NCBI GenBank assembly: GCA_006386115.1
Contig: VFIW01000009.1
Coordinates: 620,001 to 684,000 of the forward strand
DNA length: 64,000 nucleotides
Source: Globisporangium splendens
Taxonomy: Eukaryota; Oomycota; Peronosporomycetes; Pythiales; Pythiaceae
Reading direction: 5' to 3'
The notes beneath the pieces were generated by a model, which ran no database searches, was not told the DNA's origin, and saw only the letters and a list, made by a program, of their open reading frames with translations. Below are positions 10,606 through 19,507 of the stretch, piece after piece; positions within the stretch are counted from its first letter, which is position 1, and every line of letters begins with the position of its first letter. The position numbers and the translations under genes are program-made.

Positions 10606-11606
10606 GGCTGAGGGAACTGGAGTTGCCTGTAGCTTGAGAGATGGAAGACAAAAGGAAGAATGAGAGGTGTGAGTCTGCATCAAAATCGACACGCAGCTCG
10701 AGACCTCAGAAGCTCACTAAACGCACGGCGAGGTCGCGCACAAACAGGATCATAGGCGTGCTCAAAATTTTCGACCAGGCACGCGTCATTGAGCCTCGTA
10801 AAGGCTTCTGCTATGGCACTTTGTGATTTACCCGTGAACGAATTTCCAGCCGCATGATCGTCATCTAGGAGAAGCACAACTGGATCCCTAGGTCTCTCTC
10901 TGATTAACAGCCTCGTAATCGCGTCTCCTCTACGTGAAGGATGGCGACGATAATACGTAGATTGAACGCAATCATCATGGTCTCTGAAAAATGGTCAACA
11001 TAACGAGCCAGCCAGGAGGCATAATTGCTACGATCAGCTTCACCAAACGGCGTATGTACGACAACCAGAGAAATGAGTTGTCCAAGTCCGGGCCGGATCA
11101 CCCAGCAGCACTTTTACGCTGTCAAAAAAGCACACTGGGGATTATCAGGCATGTATGCTCTTTCTACACACAATGTAACCATCTCATTGTGCCAAAGGAT
11201 CATGACTCACGATTCATGAGCTCTCATAAGGTTGGTCTCAGTTACGTCATGCATATTGCCAAAGAGTAGACTCTAACGCACTTTCATAACGTAATTTATG
11301 CCCACACGCTCGTATGCTTCGAGCCCAATGTCGAGCTGATTCAGTGCTATTCGCTCGACGCAGAAGACCAGCTGAGGCGTGTCACGCAGGCAATGCAAGC
11401 TTTGCTAAGGAGCTGCGTATTACTCTAACAAAATTGGATGCAAGCAATTAAGATGTGGTGGTGTGAACAATAACAACAGACGTGTCCTTCTGGCTTAACG
11501 AGTAAGCATTCAACTAAAGACGCGCTTGGGAACAAATACTACAAAAAAGTACGCGTGAGTCGTAGAGTGGAGACCCATCTCTGGATATGTCGAACAACTC
11601 TGTAAC
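10606..11606. other. CAP1-CAP2 spacer
   Basis: No gene seen. It contains the CAP1 promoter and one copy (11101-11118) of an 18-bp block, cccagcagcacttttacg, that recurs in the other CAP spacers. It also has a looser homologous stretch after it (caatgtaaccatctc versus caatgtagccatctc). Confidence 0.5.
10650..10664 (-). promoter_or_regulatory. Inr+FPR core promoter of CAP1
   Basis: The minus strand reads TCATTCTTCCTTTT, 13 of 14 positions of TCATTYBNCAWTTT, about 45-55 nt upstream of the CAP1 ATG. Confidence 0.6.
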
Positions 11607-12410
11607 CTAGGCAGCGAGACCCGAGCATTCTTCGCCGACGCCAGAAGAAAAATCCACCGCCCAGTAGTACACGTACTGTTGGCTCTTCTGAACTGTGTAG
11701 CCGGGACCGATGTGCGTGTAGTTGCCGAGCACGATGGCGCTCGAATCAGGCGACTTCATCCAGGCCGAGATCATATCAGCAGCGGTCGTGTAGCCAGCAC
11801 CAACCAACTCGGCGACGCCCGTGGAGTTGAAGCCGGCCGCTTTACCACGAGAGGTTGGACTTGAGCCGTTGGATCCCGTAACACTGATCATGTTGTTCTT
11901 CGCCATGTCATCGGCTTGAACTTGAGCGCCGTCCATGAGCTTGGAGCTGAGGCAGATGCTTGGGAGCCCCGCCTTCTGGCGCTCGGAGATCACGGCCATG
12001 ATCACGGCTTGGCGGACTTCAGGGTACAGGTACGAGGCGCGCTCTTCGGTAGTACCTGCGGCAGTCGCAGTCGCAGTCGCAGCATCCACATCCGCATCGG
12101 CTCCGACTTCCACCTCGCCATCCGGAATGGTTCGCTCGGATTCGGCTGCAATTGACGCAGTTTCTGCAGGGACATTGTTGTTCGCACCTCCAAAGGCTGT
12201 TGCAGCCGTAGCATCCTGCTCGCCAGCGACATCGTCGCTCATAGCCCCCGTGTTGAGATCGTAGAGGTCAGCTTCAGCGCCAACAGGCGCGAGTTCGTTT
12301 GGGTCGAGGTCGACGCGATTGAGGTTGTCGTCCTGGGCGAACGCAGTGTTGGAGGAGGCGGCGGCGAGCAGCGCCACGATGGCAAGCGAGACCGAGTAGA
12401 AGACCTTCAT
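11607..12410 (-). CDS. CAP/SCP-domain (PR-1-like) secreted protein, CAP2
   Basis: 267 aa, one exon, start MKVFYSVSLAIV with a signal peptide ending near AFA-QDD. The acidic Ala/Thr-rich N-terminal domain (about residues 26-135) has a longer Asp-Ala-Thr-Ala repeat (ADADVDAATATATAAG) than CAP3 and CAP4. This accounts for its four extra residues. The CAP domain (about 140-267) is nearly identical to CAP3 and CAP4 and carries two NxS/T sites (GFNST, GNYTH). It ends in GVGEECSGLAA with a terminal Cys. It has the same loss of the canonical His motif as CAP1. Family role: secreted, often linked to lipid/sterol binding or virulence, which is inferred here. Expression is probably from the Inr+FPR site 56-70 nt upstream. 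Confidence 0.9.
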   Translation of the reverse strand: MKVFYSVSLAIVALLAAASSNTAFAQDDNLNRVDLDPNELAPVGAEADLYDLNTGAMSDDVAGEQDATAATAFGGANNNVPAETASIAAESERTIPDGEVEVGADADVDAATATATAAGTTEERASYLYPEVRQAVIMAVISERQKAGLPSICLSSKLMDGAQVQADDMAKNNMISVTGSNGSSPTSRGKAAGFNSTGVAELVGAGYTTAADMISAWMKSPDSSAIVLGNYTHIGPGYTVQKSQQYVYYWAVDFSSGVGEECSGLAA

Positions 12411-13623
12411 GTCTGAGTGAACTGGAGAGGTTGCTTGATGTGTGCTGGTTGTGGAGGAATAAGGTAAATTGAGGAATGAGATGAGTGAGACTGATTAAAA
12501 TCGACGCGTAGTGCGAGACCTCAATTGCCGGTCACCGACAACGCATCTTTCAGCTCCAGATTCAATGTACGCTCGGTGAGACAGCGTACGAGCAGTGGGG
12601 GTGCTCAACGTTTTGGTCGAATGCGCGTAACTACAGCCCGTAAAGGGTTTTGCTGCGATACTGTGTGGCTTATCTGTAATCAAGTCACCAGCTGCTCGGG
12701 ATCATCTAGGAGAAGTAAAACTGGATCCCTTGGTTGCATTTGCTGATCGACCGCCGGCCATTAATCAACGGACTAATCTTTGTGGCGCATTCCTCCTCTG
12801 CACAAAGGAAACATCACGAGCACACAACGCCCGTTCAGCAGAACAGAGGCAATCACAATAATGACAACAGAGCACAACGAGTCAGAGCCAAATGCTGGAG
12901 ACAAAGCACCGAAATGAGACCAACAATCACTGGATCTGGCTGGATCTAATACTCAACGTGAGCGGCTCAAAACCTGCTGTGTGGCGCAAACCCGTCTGGC
13001 TGCATCGTACTTGACCTTTCATATTCGCTGCATCCACTTTACTCATTGCAAAGTTACTTATTGTTGTACCGAGAATAACTACTATGAAGTATACAGTGAT
13101 CGATGTTTCTTCGAACGTCCAGCCTGCAGAACCCAGCAGCACTTTTACGTTTTTCAGAGAGCAAGTCCGGCTTCAAGACCTCTGCCCTGTCTACGCGCAA
13201 TGTAGCCATCTCGGGTTGCCAAAGGACCTTGAGCTCTAGAATATGGTCCCCTTTGATATTCGCATGGCACGTGGACGTGGCACGGTGTGAATTGCGTCAG
13301 AGGCAATTATCCCACAATGGGAAACTTATTTTTCTTGTGGCCAACTCGGCCCATCCGGTTGGTCACTCTTCCAGCTCAAGCGCGTGTTTGCTCTCTCGAC
13401 ACTCATGACGCACGCTACAAAAGTCAGCTGGAGAATGCTGCGCATCGTGCTCAAAACGAATACAAGCCATTATGCCATGGTGGCGCAAAATAACAAAAAA
13501 GACGTATCATTTTGACAGGTGAACATACAATTGTGGACGCGCTTGGGAACAAATACTACAAAAAAGTACGCGTGAGTCGTAGAGTGGAGACCCATCTCTG
13601 GATATGTCGAACAACTCTGTAAC
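12411..13623. other. CAP2-CAP3 spacer
   Basis: Apart from the CAP2 promoter there is no supported gene. The 18-bp block cccagcagcacttttacg is at 13132-13149. Most of the spacer is repeated between CAP3 and CAP4. Confidence 0.6.
12466..12480 (-). promoter_or_regulatory. Inr+FPR core promoter of CAP2
   Basis: The minus strand reads CTCATTCCTCAATTT, a full match to the TCATTYBNCAWTTT consensus, 56-70 nt upstream of the ATG. Confidence 0.75.
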
Positions 13624-14415
13624 CTAGGCAGCGAGACCCGAGCATTCTTCGCCGACGCCAGAAGAAAAATCCACCGCCCAGTAGTACACGTACTGTTGGC
13701 TCTTCTGAACTGTGTAGCCGGGACCGATGTGCGTGTAGTTGCCGAGCACGATGGCGCTCGAATCAGGCGACTTCATCCAGGCCGAGATCATATCAGCAGC
13801 GGTCGTGTAGCCAGCACCAACCAACTCGGCGACGCCCGTGGAGTTGAAGCCGGCCGCTTTACCACGAGAGGTTGGACTTGAGCCGTTGGATCCCGTAACA
13901 CTGATCATGTTGTTCTTCGCCATGTCATCGGCTTGAACTTGAGCGCCGTCCATGAGCTTGGAGCTGAGGCAGATGCTTGGGAGCCCCGCCTTCTGGCGCT
14001 CGGAGATCACGGCCATGATCACGGCTTGGCGGACTTCAGGGTACAGGTACGAGGCGCGCTCTTCGGTAGTACCTGTGGCAGTCGCACTCGCAGCATCCGC
14101 ATCGGCTCCGACTTCCACCTCGCCGTCCGGAATGGTTCGCTCGGATTCGGCTGCAATTGACGCAGTTTCTGCAGGGACATCGTTGTTCGCGCCTTCAAAG
14201 GCTACTGCAGCCGTAGCATCCTGCTCGCCAGCGACATCGTCGCTCATAGTCCCCGTGTTGAAATCGTAGAGGTTAGCTTCAGCGCCAACAGGCGCGAGTT
14301 CGTTTGGGTCGAGGTCGACGCGATTGAGGTTGTCGTCCTGGGCGAACGCAGTGTTGGAGGCGGCGGCGGCGAGCAGCGCCACGACGGCAAGCGAGACCGA
14401 GTAGAAGACCTTCAT
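13624..14415 (-). CDS. CAP/SCP-domain (PR-1-like) secreted protein, CAP3
   Basis: 263 aa, one exon, signal peptide MKVFYSVSLAVVALLAAAAS... It is a mosaic. From the stop through about residue 145 it is base-identical, or nearly so, to CAP2 (for example MISAWMKSPDSS, NNMISVTG). The acidic domain (NNDVPAETA; ADADAASATATG) is identical to CAP4. Its 5' leader differs from both CAP2 and CAP4 (gaggctgcttg; tggatgaagaagg). That pattern suggests gene conversion within the array. Domain content, altered CAP motifs and glycosylation sites are as in CAP2. Confidence 0.9.
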   Translation of the reverse strand: MKVFYSVSLAVVALLAAAASNTAFAQDDNLNRVDLDPNELAPVGAEANLYDFNTGTMSDDVAGEQDATAAVAFEGANNDVPAETASIAAESERTIPDGEVEVGADADAASATATGTTEERASYLYPEVRQAVIMAVISERQKAGLPSICLSSKLMDGAQVQADDMAKNNMISVTGSNGSSPTSRGKAAGFNSTGVAELVGAGYTTAADMISAWMKSPDSSAIVLGNYTHIGPGYTVQKSQQYVYYWAVDFSSGVGEECSGLAA

Positions 14416-15642
14416 GTCTGAGTGAACTGGAGAGGCTGCTTGATGTGTGCTGGTTGTGGATGAAGAAGGTAAATTGAGGAATGAGATGAGTGAGACTGAT
14501 TAAAATCGACGCGCAGTGCGAGACCTCAATTGCCGGTCATCGACAACGCATCTTTCAGCTCCAGATTCAATGTACGCTCGGTGAGACAGCGTACGAACAG
14601 TAGGCGTGCTCAACGTTTTGGTTAAATGCGCATAACTACGACCCGTAAAGGGTTTTGCTATGACACTGTGTGGCTTATCTGTAAACAAGTCACCAGCTGC
14701 TCGGGATTATCTAGGAGAAGTAAAACTGGATCCCTTGGTTGCATGCGCTGATCGACTGCTGGCCATTAATCAACGGACTACTCTTTGTGGTGCATGCCTC
14801 CTCTGCATAACGGAAACATTACGAGCACACAACACCCGTTCAGCAGAACAGAGGCAGTCACAATAATGATAACAGAGCACAACGAGTCAGAGCCAAATGC
14901 TGGAGACAAAGCACCGAAATGAGACCAACAATCACCGGATCTGGCTGGATCTGTGGCACGGTATCTGATACTCAACGTGAGCGGCTCAAAACCTGCTGTG
15001 TGGCGCAAACCTCTCTGGCTGCATCGTACTTGACCTTTCATATTTGCTGCATCCACTTTACTCATTGCAAAGTTACTTATTGCTGTACCGAGAATAACTA
15101 CTATGAAGTATACAGTGATCGATGTTTTTTCAAACGTCCAGCCTGCAGAACCCAGCAGCACTTTTACATTTTTCAGAAAGCAAGTCTGGCTTCAAGACCT
15201 TTGCCCTGTCTACGCGCAATGTAGCCATCTCGGGTTGCCAAAGGATCTTGAGCTCTAGAATACGGTCCCCTTTGATATTCGAACAACACGTGGACGTGGC
15301 ACGGTGTGAATTGCGTTCGAGGCAATTACCCCACAATGGGCAACTTATTTTTCTTGTAGCCAACTCGGTCAATCCGGTTGGTCACTCTTCCAGCTCAAAC
15401 GCGTCTTTGCTCTCTCGACACTCATGACGCACTCGACAAAAGTTTGATAAAGAATGCTGTGCATCGTGCTAAAAACGAATACAAGCCATTATACCATGGT
15501 GGTGCAACCAAACAAAAAAGACGTGTCATTTTGACAGGCGAACATACAATTGTGGACGCGTTTTGAAACAAATACAACAAAAAAGTACGCGTGAGGAGTA
15601 GAGAAGCGATCCATCTCTAGATGTGTCGAACAACTCTGTAAC
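14416..15642. other. CAP3-CAP4 spacer
   Basis: Homologous to the previous spacer with scattered substitutions. It has a variant 18-bp block (cccagcagcacttttaca) at 15151-15168. No gene seen. Confidence 0.6.
14471..14485 (-). promoter_or_regulatory. Inr+FPR core promoter of CAP3
   Basis: Identical CTCATTCCTCAATTT on the minus strand, 56-70 nt before the ATG. Confidence 0.75.
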
Positions 15643-16434
15643 CTAGGCAGCGAGACCCGAACATTCTTCGCCGACGCCAGAAGAAAAATCCACCGCCCAG
15701 TAGTACACGTACTGTTGGCTCTTCTGAACTGTGTAGCCGGGACCGATGTGCGTGTAGTTGCCGAGCACGATGGCGCTCGAATCAGGCGACTTCATCCAGA
15801 CCGCGATCATGTCTGCAGCAGTCGTGTAGCCAGCACCAACCAACTCAGCGACGCCCGTGGAGTTGAAGCCGGCTGCTTTGCCACGCGAGGTTGGGCTTGA
15901 GCCGTTGGATCCCGTAACACTGACCATGTTGTTCTTCGCCATGTCATCGGCTTGAACTTGAGCGCCATCCATGAGCTTGGAGCTGAGGCAGATGCTTGGG
16001 AGCCCCGCCTTCTGGCGCTCGGAGATCACGGCCATGATCACGGCTTGGCGGACTTCAGGGTACAGGTACGAGGCGCGCTCTTCGGTAGTACCTGTGGCAG
16101 TCGCACTCGCAGCATCCGCATCGGCTCCGACTTCCACCTCGCCGTCCGGAATGGTTCGCTCGGATTCGGCTGCAATTGACGCAGTTTCTGCAGGGACATC
16201 GTTGTTCGCGCCTTCAAAGGCTACTGCAGCCGTAGCATCCTGCTCGCCAGCGACATCGTCGCTCATAGTCCCCGTGTTGAAATCGTAGAGGTTAGCTTCA
16301 GCGCCAACAGGCGCGAGTTCGTTTGGGTCGAGGTCGACGCGATTGAGGTTGTCGTCCTGGGCGAACGCAGTGTTGGAGGAGGCGGCGGCGAGCAGCGCCA
16401 CGATGGCAAGCGAGACCGAGTAGAAGACCTTCAT
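15643..16434 (-). CDS. CAP/SCP-domain (PR-1-like) secreted protein, CAP4
   Basis: 263 aa, one exon. The signal peptide and 5' leader match CAP2, the acidic middle matches CAP3, and the CAP domain has private changes (NNMVSVTG; MIAVWMKSPDSS). It is the array member next to the divergent CAP5, and its upstream sequence leaves the repeat near 16528. Signal peptide, two NxS/T sites and the terminal Cys pair region are intact, so the gene looks functional. Confidence 0.9.
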   Translation of the reverse strand: MKVFYSVSLAIVALLAAASSNTAFAQDDNLNRVDLDPNELAPVGAEANLYDFNTGTMSDDVAGEQDATAAVAFEGANNDVPAETASIAAESERTIPDGEVEVGADADAASATATGTTEERASYLYPEVRQAVIMAVISERQKAGLPSICLSSKLMDGAQVQADDMAKNNMVSVTGSNGSSPTSRGKAAGFNSTGVAELVGAGYTTAADMIAVWMKSPDSSAIVLGNYTHIGPGYTVQKSQQYVYYWAVDFSSGVGEECSGLAA

Positions 16435-17231
16435 GTCTGAGTGAACTGGAGAGGTTGCTTGATGTGTGCTGGTTGTGGAGGAATAAGGTAAATTGAGGAA
16501 TGAGATGAGTGAGACTGATTAAAATCGGCATGCAAGCCGTCGACATGACTTTCGATGGGCTCTCAAAGAACGCATGGCGACGTCGCTCACATCCAGCAGG
16601 CACACTTTTTCACATTTTTGTCCAGGCGTAAACCAGGAGCATGGCGTAAAGGCTTCCGGCGGATCCGCGGACGAAACCTCCATCTGCATGGGATCATCCA
16701 GGAGAAGCGAACTGGATGCCGTGGTTAATGGCCACTGTCGGTAGAATCGAGACCACACGCAGTAGTAACTCATTCCGAGTACCTAGGAGGCAATCAATGG
16801 CGCAGTGTCTGTCAAAGTGTCAAAGATATGTGGCACTTGAAGAGCTACATTCGCTGAGCTGACTACATATGAACTAAAGTATCTGACACAGTGCTCTCGC
16901 AAGCCACTGTCTTCAAGACACAGCACGACCTGCTGCGTGACGCGAAAACAGATGGCTACATCCTGTTTCACCTTGCATAACAGCTACAGCTACTTTATCA
17001 GCGTAGTTTCCGTATTCATTGTCAGTCTATTTACAGTTATGCAACATAAGAAAGTGCATATTATTTGGCGTGTGGTCAGCATAACCCAGCAGCACTTTTA
17101 CGCTACTCAGTCAATAAAGCGGGTCTCTCTATTGAACCTCCGGTACTTTACACGAATACACGCTCGCTGTTTCTTTTCATACAAGACGCTCGCTCCCATT
17201 TCCATATTCACCGCCGTCAAAGTTACACCAA
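16435..17231. other. Divergent spacer between CAP4 (-) and CAP5 (+)
   Basis: Holds both promoters. The 18-bp block cccagcagcacttttacg appears once more at 17085-17102, 130 bp before the CAP5 ATG. No coding frame. Confidence 0.55.
16490..16504 (-). promoter_or_regulatory. Inr+FPR core promoter of CAP4
   Basis: Identical CTCATTCCTCAATTT on the minus strand, 56-70 nt before the ATG. Confidence 0.75.
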
Positions 17232-17867
17232 ATGATGCTAAAGAGCTTCAGTGTCTCGGTCGTCCTCGCGCTCGTAGTATCTTCGTCAAGCGTCGACGCG
17301 TTCATCCCGAACAAGAACGTCGTGATCTCGCCGCGGCAGCCGCACCAGGTGCATCGGGAGCTCCAGGTCATCAACTTCCGCAAGGAGCTTGTCGCCGCCG
17401 TCAACGCCAAGCGCTCGGAAAAGGGGCTGAGCGCGCTCTGCATCAACAAGTACGTCCCCTTTAGCACTCGTCACCTCGCTCGTAGGTTTGAAACTGACCT
17501 AGTTATGTGTGTTGCTGCCACGTACAGCAAGTTGATGGCGGCGGCGCAGGTGATGTCGAACGACATGGCAGAGACCAACACCGTGAGCGCGACAGGATCG
17601 GACGGCTCGTCGCCGACGTCGCGTGCCGAGGCGCAAAAGTTCAACAGCACGTCGGGCGTCGCGGAGCTCGTGGGTGCCGGGTACGAGACCGTGCCGGACG
17701 TCATGAGCGCCTGGATCAAGTCGGCCGACACGAGCAGCACGCTCTACGGCAACTACACGCACATCGGACCCGGGTACACGTTCAACAAGAACCAGATGTA
17801 CTGGAACTACTGGGTGCTCGACTTCGCGGCATCCAACGAGACGTGCAACGACTCGAGCAGTGCTTAG
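17232..17867 (+). CDS. CAP/SCP-domain (PR-1-like) secreted protein, CAP5, 2 exons
   Basis: Exons 17232-17449 and 17528-17867, 185 aa. The 78-nt intron (GTACGT...TACAG, phase 2) is a multiple of three and stays open, but splicing restores ALCINNKLMAAAQVM, which aligns with CLSSKLMDGAQV of CAP1-4. The signal peptide is MMLKSFSVSVVLALVVSSSS.... It lacks the long acidic domain of CAP1-4, so the CAP domain starts soon after the signal. It shares the altered motifs VAELVGAGY and YGNYTHIGPGY. It is transcribed away from CAP4. Likely secreted. It looks like the short ancestral form, or a form that lost the acidic insert. Confidence 0.85.
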   Translation: MMLKSFSVSVVLALVVSSSSVDAFIPNKNVVISPRQPHQVHRELQVINFRKELVAAVNAKRSEKGLSALCINKYVPFSTRHLARRFETDLVMCVAATYSKLMAAAQVMSNDMAETNTVSATGSDGSSPTSRAEAQKFNSTSGVAELVGAGYETVPDVMSAWIKSADTSSTLYGNYTHIGPGYTFNKNQMYWNYWVLDFAASNETCNDSSSA

Positions 17868-18455
17868 AATTTGTCCATGAGTGAGGGTGTATATGTGTGA
17901 AGAAGAACGAGGTGCGTGGCTGTCCTCGTAGTATGTAAATGAGAGTGAGTGCTTTATTAGCGTTGAGATCGTTTCGAAACCAAGAGAATGCAGACTTTAG
18001 TCGATGGATATCCTAGTTGCTGGACCACTGCTGTGGCGAAACTGCTGCAGTCGCCATTGAATTCTGAACCGAAGAACCTGCTGGGAACACAAAGCGATTT
18101 GAGGCCAGTCACTGCGATTGTGTGGGTAATAATGGCAATTCTTTCTTTCGTCGCATTGGCATGGGTCTGCGCAAACTAACAGCATATCGTCAATGTGAAT
18201 GGGGAATGCGAGAGAGCCAATCGGCTGGAGCAGTTACAACCGTAGCTGATGCAATGCATGACGCAGAAGGTACGCCGCCATGGCCACCCGTTTCACTGCC
18301 AAGTCGCCATTGGCAGAATGGCAGAATGTTTGCACCATGTGCCAAGAAGCTTTGCTGCTGATGCCAGGAACCAGGAACTAAACACGCACCGTCGTGCCTC
18401 CTTCCCATGGGCTCGGCCGATTACTAACCGACGTAGCCATGTTGTACCCATTTCC
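17868..18455. other. CAP5-CAP6 spacer
   Basis: 3' flank of CAP5 and upstream region of CAP6. No convincing gene. Confidence 0.5.
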
Positions 18456-18469
18456 TCATTCCCCATTTT
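18456..18469 (+). promoter_or_regulatory. Inr+FPR core promoter of CAP6
   Basis: TCATTCCCCATTTT is a perfect match to TCATTYBNCAWTTT. It lies 46-59 nt before the ATG at 18515 and supports that ATG as the original start. Confidence 0.75.
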
Positions 18470-18514
18470 CCAGTGCACCGAACAGCACTTCGAAGAGAAT
18501 CGCTACCCAGCACG

Positions 18515-19100
18515 ATGGCATCTTCACGCACTATTTGCGATCTTGGTCGCATGCCAGCCACAACACCTCCGGGGTCTCGAAGCAACCGTCACAGAGGCTG
18601 TAACGAAAGAGAGCATCGCCAGCTTTCACCGTGACCTCTTGGCCGCAGTCAATGCTGAGCGAACCAAGCGAGGATTGAGCAAGCTCTGTGCCTGCCGGTA
18701 AGGACTGCTTGACCTGCTTATCCATTGCGAACTCCATATTCACGCGTTATGCCTTGATCTTCGTAGAAAACTTCGAGCTGCGGCAGCGATGCACTCGCGC
18801 GACATGGCGAGCAAGAACTACATGGGGCACACGGGCTCGGAGGGCTCCACCATCGAGTCACGCGTCACCACGAAGGGTTTTTCGTACAGCGCCGTGGGTG
18901 AGAACGTCGCTGCAGGTCAACCGAGCGTCGCCGACGTGATGAATTCGTGGATGCAATCGGACGGCCACCGCGCCAACATTCTCAACCCGGACTTCCGGTT
19001 CTACGGTTCGGCGTACGCGTACAACACCAAGAGCTCGTACTGCCACCACTGGACTCAGGTGTTTGCCGGAAGTCCGACCGAGCGCTGCGACGAACAGTAA
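18515..19100 (+). pseudogene. CAP/PR-1-like secreted protein CAP6, canonical type, frameshift after the start
   Basis: The coding part is clear: exon 1 up to 18697, a 69-nt intron (GTAAGG...CGTAG, 18698-18766) and exon 2 18767-19100. Exon 2 has the canonical CAP motifs lacking in CAP1-5: GENVAAGQ, SDGHRANILNPDF, YCHHWTQVF. The hydrophobic signal core (ALFAILVAC) is in this frame but has no ATG nearby. The only well-placed ATG (18515, 46 nt downstream of a perfect core promoter) is in another frame, and its few codons (MASSR) would make a normal signal-peptide start. A one-base indel in about 18530-18545 would explain this. It may be a real lesion or an assembly error. Confidence 0.7.
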
Positions 19101-19507
19101 CTATGCGATTGCCATGATTGAAGCTACAGAGATGGCAAGGAAATCAGCACCAAGTGAGTGAGTACTAGAGTGAGTAGTGTAGATTTAATAAAGCACTCAC
19201 CATTTGCCGTGAACCCGAAGGATAGTGGACTGCTAACGTGTGGATCGACAACGGCACTTCAACAAACGCAGGTGGGTTCCACATGGCAGGGCACTTGACA
19301 CAGAGTTCGAGTTTGAAGAAGTCGATTTTGCGCGTCCACCAGCCGCAATTGGTTTTCGTTAACAACACAACTGTCTAAGGCTTGATATATTTCCAAACAC
19401 AATTAAATACCCCGATCCAACCAAGCACTGCGAAATTGACGTTTACCGAGGCGACGACAAGGATACCTTCCTGCTTCGACGCAGCGCTCTTCAAACAGGA
19501 TCAAGGA
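19101..19507. other. Convergent gap between CAP6 and the MCPH1-like gene
   Basis: No gene seen. Contains both 3' ends. Confidence 0.5.

Larger units (their letters stand above)
11505..16505. repeat. Tandem array of about 2.02-kb units carrying CAP2, CAP3 and CAP4
   Basis: The three genes end at 11607, 13624 and 15643, giving unit steps of 2017 and 2019 bp. The similarity covers coding sequence, about 100 bp of 3' flank (starting at gcgcttgggaacaaatacta) and most of the 1.2-kb spacers. The array ends abruptly near 16528, where CAP4's upstream sequence departs from that of CAP2 and CAP3. Confidence 0.85.
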
